Assembly: GCF_000622385.1 (NCBI RefSeq)
Contig: NZ_JASD01000008.1
Span: 62,001 to 126,000, forward strand
Length of the DNA stretch: 64,000 nucleotides
Direction of reading: 5' to 3'
Source: Sulfitobacter noctilucicola
Lineage (GTDB): Bacteria > Pseudomonadota > Alphaproteobacteria > Rhodobacterales > Rhodobacteraceae
The notes under the pieces were generated by a model. It worked only from the letters and a program-made list of their open reading frames with translations. It did no database searches and was not told the DNA's origin. Below are positions 8,291 through 16,991 of this stretch, piece after piece (position 1 is the stretch's first letter; each line of letters starts with the position of its first letter). The position numbers were made by a program, and so were the translations under genes.

Positions 8291-9406
8291 TCACCGCAGC
8301 GGCGGTGTCTGCCAAAGCCACACTTTCATCCCGCCATGGGCGATCGGTGCCCCTTGTGGCTGCCATGGCAGACCCGTTGCCTTGGCCAGCGCAGGTTCTG
8401 ACGTAATCAGGCCAACGCGCCAGCCTTTGAAATGCTCCAGCATGGTTTTGCCGAAGGTGCCGTAAAGCGCATAAAGCAGCTTCTTATTGCCGATCCGCCC
8501 CCCGTAAGGCGGATTGACGATGACCAGACCTGTGGAGCCTTCAGGCGGGCGGACTTCGGCAGCGCCATGGCAGCTAAATTGGGCCCAATCCGCCACCCCT
8601 GCCCTCTGTGCATTCAACCCTGCGTTTCGCACTGCACCCGCGTCTCTATCCGACCCGAAGAACCGTACGTCTGGCGTTTGGTCCGGCGCGTCCCGTCGCA
8701 ACTGTGCAAAGGCATCTTCATCAAAAGATGCGAGATCCTGAAAGGCGAACCCTCTGCTTCGTCCGGCCTGTAGACCCAGAGCAATTTCTGCGGCCTCGAT
8801 CAAAAAAGTGCCCGAACCACACATCGGATCGACGACAGGTTCGTGCCCATCGTATCCGCACTGCCGCAGAAACGCCGCTGCCATGTTCTCGCGCATGGGC
8901 GCTTTGCCAACGGCTTCTTTATGACCACGTATGTGAAGTGCCTCGCCTGTCGTATCGAGACTGATCGTTACCTGATTGTCATGGATACGCACCTTCACCA
9001 CCAGCGCAGCATCATCTGACAGAGTTATGCCGTGGCTCTCGGTCAACGCCTTTTCGATGCGCTGGCTCGCCGCTTTGGCGTGGTATATCTTCGACGCTTT
9101 ACAGGTCACCTGAACTTTCACAGGCACATCCGCTTTCAAGATGTCGCCCCACGCAAACTTGCGTGAACGTTTATCCAGTTGCGCCAGATGGAAGGCCATA
9201 AATGACCCCACACGCGCCAGCACCCGCACCGCGCAGCGCAGCTCCAGATTGGCCCGCCAGACGTCCGGCCAGTACCCCATGACGGTCAAGCCACCGGGCA
9301 CCGCCTCCGCCCCTTCGAAACCGGTCTCGACGACTTCCGCCAGCAGCGCAGGTTCAAGCCCTGGCGCACAAACGATGAATATTTCAAAGGGATCAGGATT
9401 GCTCAT
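8291..9406 (-). CDS. THUMP-domain class I RNA N2-guanine methyltransferase (RlmL/RlmK-like)
   Basis: The 371-residue product matches the single-domain RlmL-N type of rRNA m2G methyltransferase, using SAM on 23S rRNA. An N-terminal ferredoxin-like and THUMP region (about 1-165) is followed by a Rossmann methyltransferase with DPMCGSGTFLIEA and the catalytic VNPPYGGRIG tetrad. FGSDRDAGAV is the SAM-binding acidic loop. I take the ATG at 9406 (MSNPDPFEIFIVC), where homology begins; an in-frame ATG at 9451 would add 15 unconserved residues and lacks a ribosome site. It faces fabI tail to tail. The target nucleotide is inferred from the family only. Confidence 0.88.
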   Translation of the reverse strand: MSNPDPFEIFIVCAPGLEPALLAEVVETGFEGAEAVPGGLTVMGYWPDVWRANLELRCAVRVLARVGSFMAFHLAQLDKRSRKFAWGDILKADVPVKVQVTCKASKIYHAKAASQRIEKALTESHGITLSDDAALVVKVRIHDNQVTISLDTTGEALHIRGHKEAVGKAPMRENMAAAFLRQCGYDGHEPVVDPMCGSGTFLIEAAEIALGLQAGRSRGFAFQDLASFDEDAFAQLRRDAPDQTPDVRFFGSDRDAGAVRNAGLNAQRAGVADWAQFSCHGAAEVRPPEGSTGLVIVNPPYGGRIGNKKLLYALYGTFGKTMLEHFKGWRVGLITSEPALAKATGLPWQPQGAPIAHGGMKVWLWQTPPLR

Positions 9407-9548
9407 ACGCCCTGCATAGAGCGATTGTGCGGCGGCTGCGACCATGAACACCGACTGTCATGGCATTTACCGTCTAATTTCCGCAAGCACGACATGGTTT
9501 CGCCCCAGTTCGCAACCACGATCATCTTATGACATTTAGGGTGACCCC

Positions 9549-10067
9549 ATGACATTCTCAGATATTTATTCAGACGAAGTTTACGAAGCCCGCCGCGATC
9601 GCGCCAAGCGGGCACGCTTCTGGGCCAAGGTTGTCAGCCTCATGCTGGTTTTAACCATCGGTGCCACCCTGCGCAGCGAGCCGAACTTGCGTCTGGCACT
9701 CATGACTGCGGGCATGGACGGAGTACTGGCAGTGGCCGGTGGTGCAGCATCGGACACAGGGAGCGGCCAACCCTTTGACACGCCAGCTTTCATGGCAAAG
9801 ATGATGCAACGCGCACAGGATCAGGCGCAGCGGCAGGCCCGTATTGACGAGGCACAGCCGCAAATTGCCCAGGCGACCGGATCGAAAAACAAGGTGAAGG
9901 TGAACCGCCACAGTTTCGGACAGGACAACGGGCTGGGCTTTACCAACCCGCTGGCCAATCCCGCAGGATCAGGCAGCGGCTTTTCACGTGGGGCCAAAAT
10001 GGCCGATACCAAGGATCTGGCAGAGCAGCTTGGCAAGTCCATGGAAGGCATGAACGTTGGCAATTGA
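9549..10067 (+). CDS. Unknown single-span membrane protein
   Basis: The 172-residue protein has a basic N-terminal segment (YEARRDRAKRARFWAKV) followed by one hydrophobic segment at about residues 27-41, so it probably anchors in the inner membrane with a periplasmic tail by the positive-inside rule. The tail has a Gln-rich stretch (KMMQRAQDQAQRQARI, about 81-96) and a Gly/Asn-rich end. I do not recognise a family. It is divergent from the methyltransferase over 142 bases and closed by a strong hairpin. Roseobacter genomes carry many such lineage-restricted small membrane proteins; it is probably a real gene by frame quality and terminator. Confidence 0.7.
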   Translation: MTFSDIYSDEVYEARRDRAKRARFWAKVVSLMLVLTIGATLRSEPNLRLALMTAGMDGVLAVAGGAASDTGSGQPFDTPAFMAKMMQRAQDQAQRQARIDEAQPQIAQATGSKNKVKVNRHSFGQDNGLGFTNPLANPAGSGSGFSRGAKMADTKDLAEQLGKSMEGMNVGN

Positions 10068-10070
10068 TGC

Positions 10071-10101
10071 CTGCCTGCGGGGTTTATCACCCCGCAGGCA
10101 G
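10071..10101. terminator. Perfect 12-bp hairpin between convergent genes
   Basis: CTGCCTGCGGGG and CCCCGCAGGCAG pair perfectly around loop TTTATCA. The hairpin begins 4 bases after the stop of the 9549 gene and ends 11 bases before the stop of the FKBP gene, so it can terminate both strands. There is no U-run. Confidence 0.8.
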
Positions 10102-10112
10102 ATGGGTTTCGA

Positions 10113-10541
10113 TCAGGCGATCTTGACCAGCTCGATATCGAACTGAAGGTCCTTGCCTGCCAACGGGTGGTTTGCATCCAGCGTTACTGTCGCGTCATCC
10201 AGCTCTACTACCATGACCGGCAGCGCCTGCCCGTCCGGTGTCTGCATCTGCAACGTCGTTCCGACTTCCAGTGGAATATCAGCGGGGATACCTTCGCGTG
10301 GCACTGCCTGACGCATCTCTGGATTCAGCGGGCCGTAAGCATCAGCACAGGCAATCTTGACCGTCTTTTTGTCACCCAGCGCCATACCGGGCAGGGCCGT
10401 ATCCAGACCGGGAATGATATGACCGGACCCTACTTCGAACTCCAGCGGGTCGCGCCCTTCGGAACTGTCAAAGGTGGTGCCGTCCAGCAAAGTGCCGGTG
10501 TAGTGAATTGCAACAGTATCGCCTGACTTAACTTCAGCCAT
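10113..10541 (-). CDS. FKBP-type peptidyl-prolyl isomerase (SlyD-like)
   Basis: The 142-residue protein has the SlyD layout: FKBP halves (GDTVAIHYTGTLLDGTTFDSS near the N-terminus, LDANHPLAGKDLQFDIELVKI at the C-terminus) flanking an inserted chaperone flap of about residues 70-120. The FKBP fold catalyses X-Pro cis-trans isomerisation. It has no signal peptide, so it is cytosolic. The His/Cys-rich nickel-binding tail of enteric SlyD is absent. The start has TGGAG with 7 bases of spacing. It stands alone between a convergent hairpin and a divergent promoter region shared with the dehalogenase. Confidence 0.92.
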   Translation of the reverse strand: MAEVKSGDTVAIHYTGTLLDGTTFDSSEGRDPLEFEVGSGHIIPGLDTALPGMALGDKKTVKIACADAYGPLNPEMRQAVPREGIPADIPLEVGTTLQMQTPDGQALPVMVVELDDATVTLDANHPLAGKDLQFDIELVKIA

Positions 10542-10724
10542 CGTCGTCTCCAGTAAAATTGGGAATTGTAAGGGGGAGGCCGCGTATCTGCGCAGGTGCT
10601 CCGGTTTGGGCGCACCTTTTCAAAGCAGCACCGCGATGTAAACCCCAAGGACCTTGGTACAATTTCAGCCCTTTTCCACTGCCCCGCCACATGACAGTCT
10701 GGGAAAAGATAACTGGAGAACGTC

Positions 10725-11411
10725 ATGCCCATCACCACTTGCGTTTTTGACGCTTATGGCACCCTGTTCGATGTAGGATCCGCTGCCCGTCAGGCGGCAT
10801 CCGAGCCGGACTTCAGCGCGATCAAAGATGACTGGACTGTGCTCGCCGAGCACTGGCGGCAAAAGCAGCTGTCCTATTCGTGGCTGCGTGCTGTCACAGG
10901 GGCGCATACCGATTTCTGGGACGTGACCCAGAACGGTCTGGATTGGGCGCTTGAGAAAACCGGCCATGATGGCGACAACGCCCTGCGCGCGCGTTTGCTT
11001 GCCTTGTACTGGGAGCTGCAAGCCTACGCCGAGGTGCCGCAAATGCTGGCGACCCTCAAAGACGCAGGGCTGGACACCGCAATCCTGTCAAACGGATCGC
11101 CCGAAATGCTGGACGGTGCGGTGAGTTCCGCAGGTATCCGCGATGTGCTCGACATCTCGCTTTCGGTTCAAAGCGTGGGGGTCTTCAAGCCGGACGCACG
11201 GGTTTACGATCTGGTCGGTGCGCACTTTGGTTGCGCCAAAGATGAAGTACTTTTTGTTTCTTCCAACGGATGGGATGTGGCCGCGGCAACCGGCTATGGT
11301 TTTACGACAGCATGGGTCAACCGCGTGGGCGAACCGATGGACCGCCTTCCCTGGACACCTCTTAATGTGCTCTCTGACCTGACGGGCATTCCGAAACTGG
11401 CGGGCATCTAA
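10725..11411 (+). CDS. (S)-2-haloacid dehalogenase, type II (HAD superfamily)
   Basis: The 228-residue cytosolic enzyme has all HAD motifs of the L-2-haloacid dehalogenase group: nucleophile D9 in VFDAYGTLFD, motif II SNGSPEML, motif III lysine in VFKPDARVYDL, and the group-specific SSNGWDVAAATGYGF. The family hydrolyses S-2-haloacids to R-2-hydroxyacids with inversion. GGAG lies 7 bases before the ATG. It is the first gene of a packed run, sharing one base with the next gene (TAATG). The real substrate may be a haloacid of marine origin or another 2-substituted acid. Confidence 0.9.
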   Translation: MPITTCVFDAYGTLFDVGSAARQAASEPDFSAIKDDWTVLAEHWRQKQLSYSWLRAVTGAHTDFWDVTQNGLDWALEKTGHDGDNALRARLLALYWELQAYAEVPQMLATLKDAGLDTAILSNGSPEMLDGAVSSAGIRDVLDISLSVQSVGVFKPDARVYDLVGAHFGCAKDEVLFVSSNGWDVAAATGYGFTTAWVNRVGEPMDRLPWTPLNVLSDLTGIPKLAGI

Positions 11412-12235
11412 TGGCGAACTTCACAACATCGGACGGGCTGAACCTTTATTACACCGACGAAGGTGACGGCCTGCCAATTCTGTGTCTTGCAGGGCTTACG
11501 CGTACCACCGCAGATTTTGATTATGTGACGCCGCACTTGGTGGGCAACCGGTTAATCAAACTCGACTATCGCGGGCGCGGGCAGTCGGATTTCGACAGCG
11601 ACTGGCAAAACTACGCATTGCCGGTTGAATGTCGCGATGTGCTGGAGCTGCTCGCCCATCTGTCGCTAGACAAGGTTGCCATCCTTGGCACGTCGCGTGG
11701 CGGGCTGAATGCAATGGGATTGGCCGCCGGTGCTAAGGACCGCCTGCTGGGCATCGCGATGAATGATGTCGGACCCGTGATTGAACCCGAAGGGATCGAC
11801 GCCATCCGCGTCTATATCGGGCGCAATCCGGCGGCCAAGACACATGAAGAGGCGGCCGCCGCCTTCCCGCATATATTTACCCATTTCGAAGGGGTTCCAG
11901 AAAGCCGCTGGCTGGAAGAAGCCCGCAAGCACTATGTCCAAACCGATAGCGGGCTCAAGATCACCTATGACCCGCACCTGCGCGATGCAGTGCTTGCCGC
12001 GATGGATCAACCATCACCCGACCTATGGCCATTCTTTGACGCGATGGCAGGGCTGCCGCTTGCGCTTGTCTGGGGCGCAAATTCGAACCTGTTAAGCGCA
12101 CAAACCGTAGAAGAGATGCAAAAGCGGCGTCCAGATATGATCCTTGGAGAGGTTCCGGGCCGTGGGCATGTGCCGTTTCTTGATGAACCCCAAGCGGTGG
12201 ATGCACTACACAAATGGATAGGACAGATGCAATGA
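11411..12235 (+). CDS. Alpha/beta-fold hydrolase
   Basis: The 274-residue protein is a cytosolic alpha/beta hydrolase with nucleophile serine in GTSRGGLNAMG (about residue 95), an oxyanion region around LAGLTRTTADFD, a likely acid in the C-terminal third and the catalytic histidine in GRGHVPFLDEP. Its start overlaps the dehalogenase stop by one base and its stop overlaps the next start as ATGA, so translation is probably coupled. The family includes esterases, lactonases and C-C hydrolases; the substrate cannot be assigned. The neighbours suggest hydrolysis of a small organic acid ester. Confidence 0.85.
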   Translation: MANFTTSDGLNLYYTDEGDGLPILCLAGLTRTTADFDYVTPHLVGNRLIKLDYRGRGQSDFDSDWQNYALPVECRDVLELLAHLSLDKVAILGTSRGGLNAMGLAAGAKDRLLGIAMNDVGPVIEPEGIDAIRVYIGRNPAAKTHEEAAAAFPHIFTHFEGVPESRWLEEARKHYVQTDSGLKITYDPHLRDAVLAAMDQPSPDLWPFFDAMAGLPLALVWGANSNLLSAQTVEEMQKRRPDMILGEVPGRGHVPFLDEPQAVDALHKWIGQMQ

Positions 12236-13203
12236 ACATCGACATGATCCGCGCCGCTGCCCGGCGTCTTGAGGGCCACGTGCTGCGTACTCCGCTGTTG
12301 AACTCTCCCTTTCTGGACGAGGTCGCGGGCCGCCGAGTCTGGGTCAAGCCGGAGTGTTTGCAGCATACCGGCAGCTTTAAGTTCCGTGGTGCCTGGTCTG
12401 CCCTTTCGGCTATGCCGGATGACATCCGCAAACGCGGTGTGATTGCGTTCTCCAGCGGGAACCATGCGCAAGGCGTGGCGTTGGCTGCCAAAATGCACGC
12501 GGTGCCCGCCATTATCGTGATGCCCTCGGACAGTCCCACGCTCAAGATCGCCAACACCCGCGCCTATGGTGCCGAGGTGGTGCTTTACGACCGCGACAGC
12601 GAAAGCCGCGAAGAGATCGGCGCGCGCCTTAGTACAGAACGCGGGCTGACGATGATCAAGCCATTCGATGAGCCTGAAGTGATCGCTGGCCAAGGCACAT
12701 GCGGTCTTGAAATTGCGCAGCAGGCGGCAGAGCTGGAGATCACACAGGCCGAGGTCATCGTCTGTTGCGGCGGCGGCGGTTTGACTTCCGGCATCGCGCT
12801 GGCGCTTGAGGCGGATGCGCCGGACCTGCGCGTACGTCCGGCAGAGCCTGAGGGCTTTGATGATGTCGCGCGGTCCCTCGCCTCAGGCAAGATCGAACGG
12901 AATGTTCGTACCTCGGGCAATATCTGTGACGCCATTATCAGCCCACAACCGGGCGAGATAACTTTTCCCATCATGCACCGTCTTGTCGGTCCCGGACTTG
13001 TCATCACCGAAGATCAGGCGCTTACAGCCATGGCCCATGCATTCAACCGGCTCAAGATCGTGGCGGAACCGGGTGGGGCCGCAGCGCTGGCCGCTGCCCT
13101 TTTCTGCGGCGACCAGATTGAAGGCGATGATGTGATCGTCACGGTGTCGGGCGGCAATGTCGACGCTCCCCTCTTTTCCCGCGCTTTGGATATGCTCGCA
13201 TGA
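12232..13203 (+). CDS. PLP-dependent threonine/serine dehydratase-like enzyme
   Basis: The 323-residue enzyme is a fold-type II PLP protein. K50 in GSFKFRGA is the Schiff-base lysine, SSGNHAQGVA is the substrate loop and CCGGGGLTSGI holds the PLP phosphate; VSGGNVD closes the fold. It lacks the C-terminal ACT regulatory domain of biosynthetic IlvA and so resembles catabolic threonine dehydratase, serine racemase or hydroxyaspartate dehydratase. I start it at 12232, where ATG overlaps the previous TGA as ATGA; a start at 12214 would lie inside the hydrolase gene. It ends in another ATGA overlap with the next gene. Confidence 0.88.
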   Translation: MNIDMIRAAARRLEGHVLRTPLLNSPFLDEVAGRRVWVKPECLQHTGSFKFRGAWSALSAMPDDIRKRGVIAFSSGNHAQGVALAAKMHAVPAIIVMPSDSPTLKIANTRAYGAEVVLYDRDSESREEIGARLSTERGLTMIKPFDEPEVIAGQGTCGLEIAQQAAELEITQAEVIVCCGGGGLTSGIALALEADAPDLRVRPAEPEGFDDVARSLASGKIERNVRTSGNICDAIISPQPGEITFPIMHRLVGPGLVITEDQALTAMAHAFNRLKIVAEPGGAAALAAALFCGDQIEGDDVIVTVSGGNVDAPLFSRALDMLA

Positions 13204-14393
13204 CCCAGTTCACTATCGCCAGTTTCAACGTCAAAAACCTGATCGGGCCGGACAAGGAATACTACAAATTCCAAAGCTACACCCCGGAGGAATATGCGTG
13301 GAAAGAAGATTGGCTGGCTGAACAGCTGGTCGCCATGAACGCCGACATCGTCGGGTTTCAGGAGATTTTTGAAGAAAGCGCGTTGCGCGACACCTTGGAG
13401 CGCGCCGATGAGTTGGGGCATGAAAACAATGAAGCCGCCCTTCCGGGTAAGAACAAGAAATACCGCAAGCGGGCGATTTTCAAACATCTCGCGTATCACG
13501 ACTATTCAGATGCTGCGCTGGCCTTTGCGCCCAATGTGCATGACGGCGATCCCGGACAGCGCAGACCGGGCGTGGCCATCCTGTCGCGGCTCGGATTTGC
13601 CGAAGCGCCGCAGGTCATTCAGGTTCTAGACACGCCACTTGATATTCCCTTCGCTACTTTCGGCGGCGATGAGGGCGGTTTTTTTCGCATTCACAAGCTC
13701 AGCCGCCCGATCCTCAAGGCACGCGTGCCGGTGGGCGATCAGGTTGTGACGGTCTTTAACTGCCACCTCAAATCGAAGCTGGGCGAATACATCCGACCCG
13801 AGGGTGCAGCCTTCGCGACTGAAGCGGACCTGACGAACTATGATCCTGTCGGTCGCGCCTTGGGCGCGGCACGCGCCACCATGCGCCGCATGGCAGAGGC
13901 TTGGGTTTTGCGCGGTGCCGTGATCGCGGAATTGCGCCAAGGCCGTCCGGTCATTGTACTGGGCGATTTGAACGATCACGAAAACGCGGTCAGCTCGGAG
14001 ATCATTACGGGCGAGGTGCCCTTCAAGAACTACGCTTGGATGTTGCGTCACGACGCAGAGCATCGCGGAGACAGATACTCGGACGAGGAAGCCGCCAAGA
14101 TTGCGGAAGAGATCGAAGCGGTCCGTCTGCATTCCGCAGAAAAGATGTTTGTGCGCAAATCTTTGCGCGACATGGTCTATACTTCGGCGTTTGGCGGGCA
14201 TTACGAGAGCATCGACCAAATCCTTATGTCCCGCCATTTCACGACAGGCTGGTCCGGTGGTATCGGTGAAATGACCTATTTCTCGGTGCTGAACGATCAC
14301 CTGACCGACGGCAGCCATCCTGAGGCACCCTATAACAAGCTTGCCTCCGATCATGGTCAGATCATGGCGACCATCCAAATGCGGGAGACCTGA
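13200..14393 (+). CDS. Endonuclease/exonuclease/phosphatase (EEP) family protein
   Basis: The 397-residue product carries the EEP (DNase I-like) motifs: ASFNVKNL near the N-terminus, GFQEIF with the metal-binding Glu, FNCHLKSK, the catalytic VLGDLNDHENA, SIDQIL and the C-terminal ASDHGQ with the catalytic His. There is no signal peptide, unlike secreted nucleases. The family covers nucleases, phosphodiesterases and sphingomyelinase-like enzymes, so the substrate is open. It overlaps the upstream dehydratase by 4 bases and lies 4 bases before pcaD. A long insert with charged residues (about 280-320) separates the catalytic core from the last motifs. Confidence 0.87.
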   Translation: MTQFTIASFNVKNLIGPDKEYYKFQSYTPEEYAWKEDWLAEQLVAMNADIVGFQEIFEESALRDTLERADELGHENNEAALPGKNKKYRKRAIFKHLAYHDYSDAALAFAPNVHDGDPGQRRPGVAILSRLGFAEAPQVIQVLDTPLDIPFATFGGDEGGFFRIHKLSRPILKARVPVGDQVVTVFNCHLKSKLGEYIRPEGAAFATEADLTNYDPVGRALGAARATMRRMAEAWVLRGAVIAELRQGRPVIVLGDLNDHENAVSSEIITGEVPFKNYAWMLRHDAEHRGDRYSDEEAAKIAEEIEAVRLHSAEKMFVRKSLRDMVYTSAFGGHYESIDQILMSRHFTTGWSGGIGEMTYFSVLNDHLTDGSHPEAPYNKLASDHGQIMATIQMRET

Positions 14394-14397
14394 AAAA

Positions 14398-15186
14398 ATG
14401 AAGATGTTGGATACCGGAGATGTGCGCCTGCACTACCGTGTGGACGGGCCTGACGATGGTCCGCCCGTTGTCTTTTCCAATTCGCTTGGGACCGACCTGC
14501 GCCTGTGGGATCCGATCCTGCCGATGCTGCCTAAAGGGCTACGGTTGATCCGCTATGACAAACGCGGTCACGGTCTGTCCTCCTGCCCGCCTGCGCCCTA
14601 TAGCATGGGTGCGCTCATTACGGATGCCGAACGGCTGATGGATCACTTGGGCGTACGCGATTGCGTTTTTGTCGGGCTGTCTATCGGCGGCATGACCGCG
14701 CAGGGACTTGCTGCGAAACGGCTTGATCTGATCCGCGCGATGGTCCTGTCCAACACCGCTGCGAAAATCGGCACGCCTGCAATGTGGAACGTACGTATCG
14801 CGGCGGTGCAAGAGGGCGGCATCGAAAAACTGGCTGATGCCGTAATGGAACGCTGGTTCTCTGCCGGTTTCCGCGCCACGCCCGAGCTTGAGTTGTGGCG
14901 CAATATGCTGGTGCGGGGCGAAGATGCCGGATACGCCGGATGCTCCGCTGCGATTTCCGGCACTGATCTGATGGCACCGACCAGCGGCCTGCGCCTTCCC
15001 GTGTTAGGCATTGCAGGTGCCGAAGACGGCTCGACCCCGCCTGATATGGTGCGCGAAACCGTTGATCTGATCCCCGGTTCAAAGTTCCACCTGATCCGCA
15101 AGGCGGGGCACCTGCCCTGCGTCGAGCAGCCCGAGGAATATGCCCGCGTGTTGACAGAATTTCTGAAAGGGGTTGGCCATGTCTGA
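14398..15186 (+). CDS. pcaD: 3-oxoadipate enol-lactonase PcaD
   Basis: PcaD hydrolyses 3-oxoadipate enol-lactone to 3-oxoadipate in the protocatechuate branch of the beta-ketoadipate pathway. The 262-residue alpha/beta hydrolase shows FSNSLGTDLRLWDP, RYDKRGHGLS and nucleophile Ser in GLSIGGMTAQGLA, all characteristic of PcaD, and the catalytic His in KAGHLPCVEQP. The start at 14398 is preceded by GGGAG. It overlaps pcaC by 8 bases. The two genes often occur as a pcaDC pair or fusion in bacteria; here they are separate but coupled. Confidence 0.93.
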   Translation: MKMLDTGDVRLHYRVDGPDDGPPVVFSNSLGTDLRLWDPILPMLPKGLRLIRYDKRGHGLSSCPPAPYSMGALITDAERLMDHLGVRDCVFVGLSIGGMTAQGLAAKRLDLIRAMVLSNTAAKIGTPAMWNVRIAAVQEGGIEKLADAVMERWFSAGFRATPELELWRNMLVRGEDAGYAGCSAAISGTDLMAPTSGLRLPVLGIAGAEDGSTPPDMVRETVDLIPGSKFHLIRKAGHLPCVEQPEEYARVLTEFLKGVGHV

Positions 15187-15562
15187 ACGTTATGAACGCG
15201 GCATGCAGGTGCGCCGCGAGGTGCTTGGCAATGCCCATGTCGACCGCGCCAACCGCGCGATGGGTCACGAGGACAGGCCATTTCAGGACCTGATCACCGA
15301 AAGCGCTTGGGGAACCGTCTGGGCATCTGACGCTATCAGTCGGCGCGAACGCTCGATGTTGACGTTGGCGTTGCTGGCGGCCACCGGAAACTTTGCAGAG
15401 ATTGCGATGCATGTACGTGCGGCCCAGCGCACCGGTGCCAGCAAAAGCGATATCATGGAAGCCTTTCAACACGTCGCTATTTATGCGGGCGTGCCCAAGG
15501 CGAACCATGCGATCAAGATTGCCAAAGAAGTCTGGACCGACCAAGAGACAACAGACCGCTAA
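15179..15562 (+). CDS. pcaC: 4-carboxymuconolactone decarboxylase PcaC
   Basis: PcaC decarboxylates gamma-carboxymuconolactone to 3-oxoadipate enol-lactone, the substrate of PcaD. The 127-residue AhpD-like all-helical protein contains RYERGMQVRREVLG, the substrate helix ITESAWGTVWA, SRRERSMLTLALLAA and HVRAAQRTGASKSDIMEAFQH, all family-typical. The ATG at 15179 lies within the last codons of pcaD and has AAAGGGG 6 bases upstream. In protocatechuate operons pcaC is normally followed by pcaHG; here the next gene is pcaB, 98 bases on. Confidence 0.93.
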   Translation: MSERYERGMQVRREVLGNAHVDRANRAMGHEDRPFQDLITESAWGTVWASDAISRRERSMLTLALLAATGNFAEIAMHVRAAQRTGASKSDIMEAFQHVAIYAGVPKANHAIKIAKEVWTDQETTDR

Positions 15563-15660
15563 CCCCACGCCTTGCCTCCAACGCGCTAGAACACTGCCTA
15601 TTCACGTGATCGAAGGCGTTTCGGCAACCGACATTTACCTTCAGACTGGAACAGACATTT

Positions 15661-16986
15661 ATGGCCGCTTCTGTTTTCGACAGCCCTCTCTATGCGCAGC
15701 TTTTCCCGACAGGCGAAGCAGGGCGCCTGTTCTCCGACACCGCCGCCATCCGCGCAATGCTGTTGGTCGAAGGCGCGCTGGCGAAGGTGCAAGGCAACCT
15801 TGGGGTCATCCCCGAAGTCTCTGCTGCGGCAATCCACCGTGCAACGATGGAGATACAGGTTGACCCCGGTGCAATTGCTGCCGCGACCGGTGAAAACGGT
15901 GTCAGCGTGCCGGGGTTGGTCGCCGCTTTTCGGGACGAGATGAAAGCGCCGGAGCATGCGCAATTCGTGCATTGGGGTGCGACATCGCAGGATATCATCG
16001 ACACCGGTTTGATGCTGCGTCTGCGGCAGGCGCTGTTGCTTGCAGAGAAAGACCTGCGCGACATCATCGCGGCGCTGGGCAATGAGGCACGGGCACATGC
16101 ACATCTGCCGATGGTCGCGCGCACCTACGGGCAGCAGGCCACACCCACGTCTTGGGGTGCGGTTCTTGCGCAGTTCGGGATGCCACTGATCGACGCCCTT
16201 GCCGCACTTGAGCCGCTCAGAGCGTCGACACTCTGGGTATCGCTTTCGGGCGCTGCAGGCACATCTTCGGCACTGGGACCCAGTTCATCCGAAACGCGTG
16301 CTGCACTGGCCGATGCACTGGGGCTGATTGATCCCAAACGGTCATGGCATACAGATCGCACGCCCGTTCTGCGCATTGCAGATTGGCAGGGACAGGTTAT
16401 GGCGGCGCTGGGCCATATGGCGCAGACCCTGATCGGTTTGACCGCCACAGAGACTGCCGAGATAACGCTTGGTGCCTCGGGCGCGTCCTCAACGATGCCG
16501 CAAAAACAAAATCCGGTGCGTCCCTCTGCGATGCTTGCGCTTGTACACCAGTTCACCGGACTGCGTAGCACGCTACAAACTGCTGCGGTGCATCAACATC
16601 AACGCGACGGTGCCGCGTGGTTTGCAGAATGGATGGCAGTGCCGCAGATGACGCTGGCGCTGGCGGCAAGTCTTCAGCATGCACGTGCACTGGCGGGCGG
16701 GATCACACCGCAACCTGTGCAGATGCATGCCGCGCTCGAAAGCAACCTTGGCTTGATCCATGCTGAACGGCTCAGCTTTGCCCTTGCTGATCTGATGCCA
16801 CGGCCAGATGCGCAAGCGACGTCCAAAGCGCTATGCCTTGAGGCGCGGGCGAAGCAGACGCCGCTGAAATCCTTGGCCATGTCGGATTATCCCGCATTAC
16901 CGGAAGATACCTTTGATCCCGCATCCGGTATGGGGCAGGCCCCTGCTCTTGCACTGGCCTTTGCCGATGCTGCCGAGGCGCTCTGA
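15661..16986 (+). CDS. pcaB: 3-carboxy-cis,cis-muconate cycloisomerase PcaB
   Basis: PcaB lactonises 3-carboxy-cis,cis-muconate, the ring-cleavage product of protocatechuate, to the lactone used by PcaC. The 441-residue fumarase/aspartase superfamily protein has the superfamily signature GASSTMPQKQNPVRPS at about residues 275-290, the histidine segment HWGATSQDIIDTG and the TYGQQATPTSWG region. It is in line with pcaD and pcaC, and an MFS transporter follows 5 bases after its stop. The protocatechuate dioxygenase pcaHG, usually beside it, is absent from the window. Confidence 0.93.
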   Translation: MAASVFDSPLYAQLFPTGEAGRLFSDTAAIRAMLLVEGALAKVQGNLGVIPEVSAAAIHRATMEIQVDPGAIAAATGENGVSVPGLVAAFRDEMKAPEHAQFVHWGATSQDIIDTGLMLRLRQALLLAEKDLRDIIAALGNEARAHAHLPMVARTYGQQATPTSWGAVLAQFGMPLIDALAALEPLRASTLWVSLSGAAGTSSALGPSSSETRAALADALGLIDPKRSWHTDRTPVLRIADWQGQVMAALGHMAQTLIGLTATETAEITLGASGASSTMPQKQNPVRPSAMLALVHQFTGLRSTLQTAAVHQHQRDGAAWFAEWMAVPQMTLALAASLQHARALAGGITPQPVQMHAALESNLGLIHAERLSFALADLMPRPDAQATSKALCLEARAKQTPLKSLAMSDYPALPEDTFDPASGMGQAPALALAFADAAEAL

Positions 16987-16991
16987 CCACG

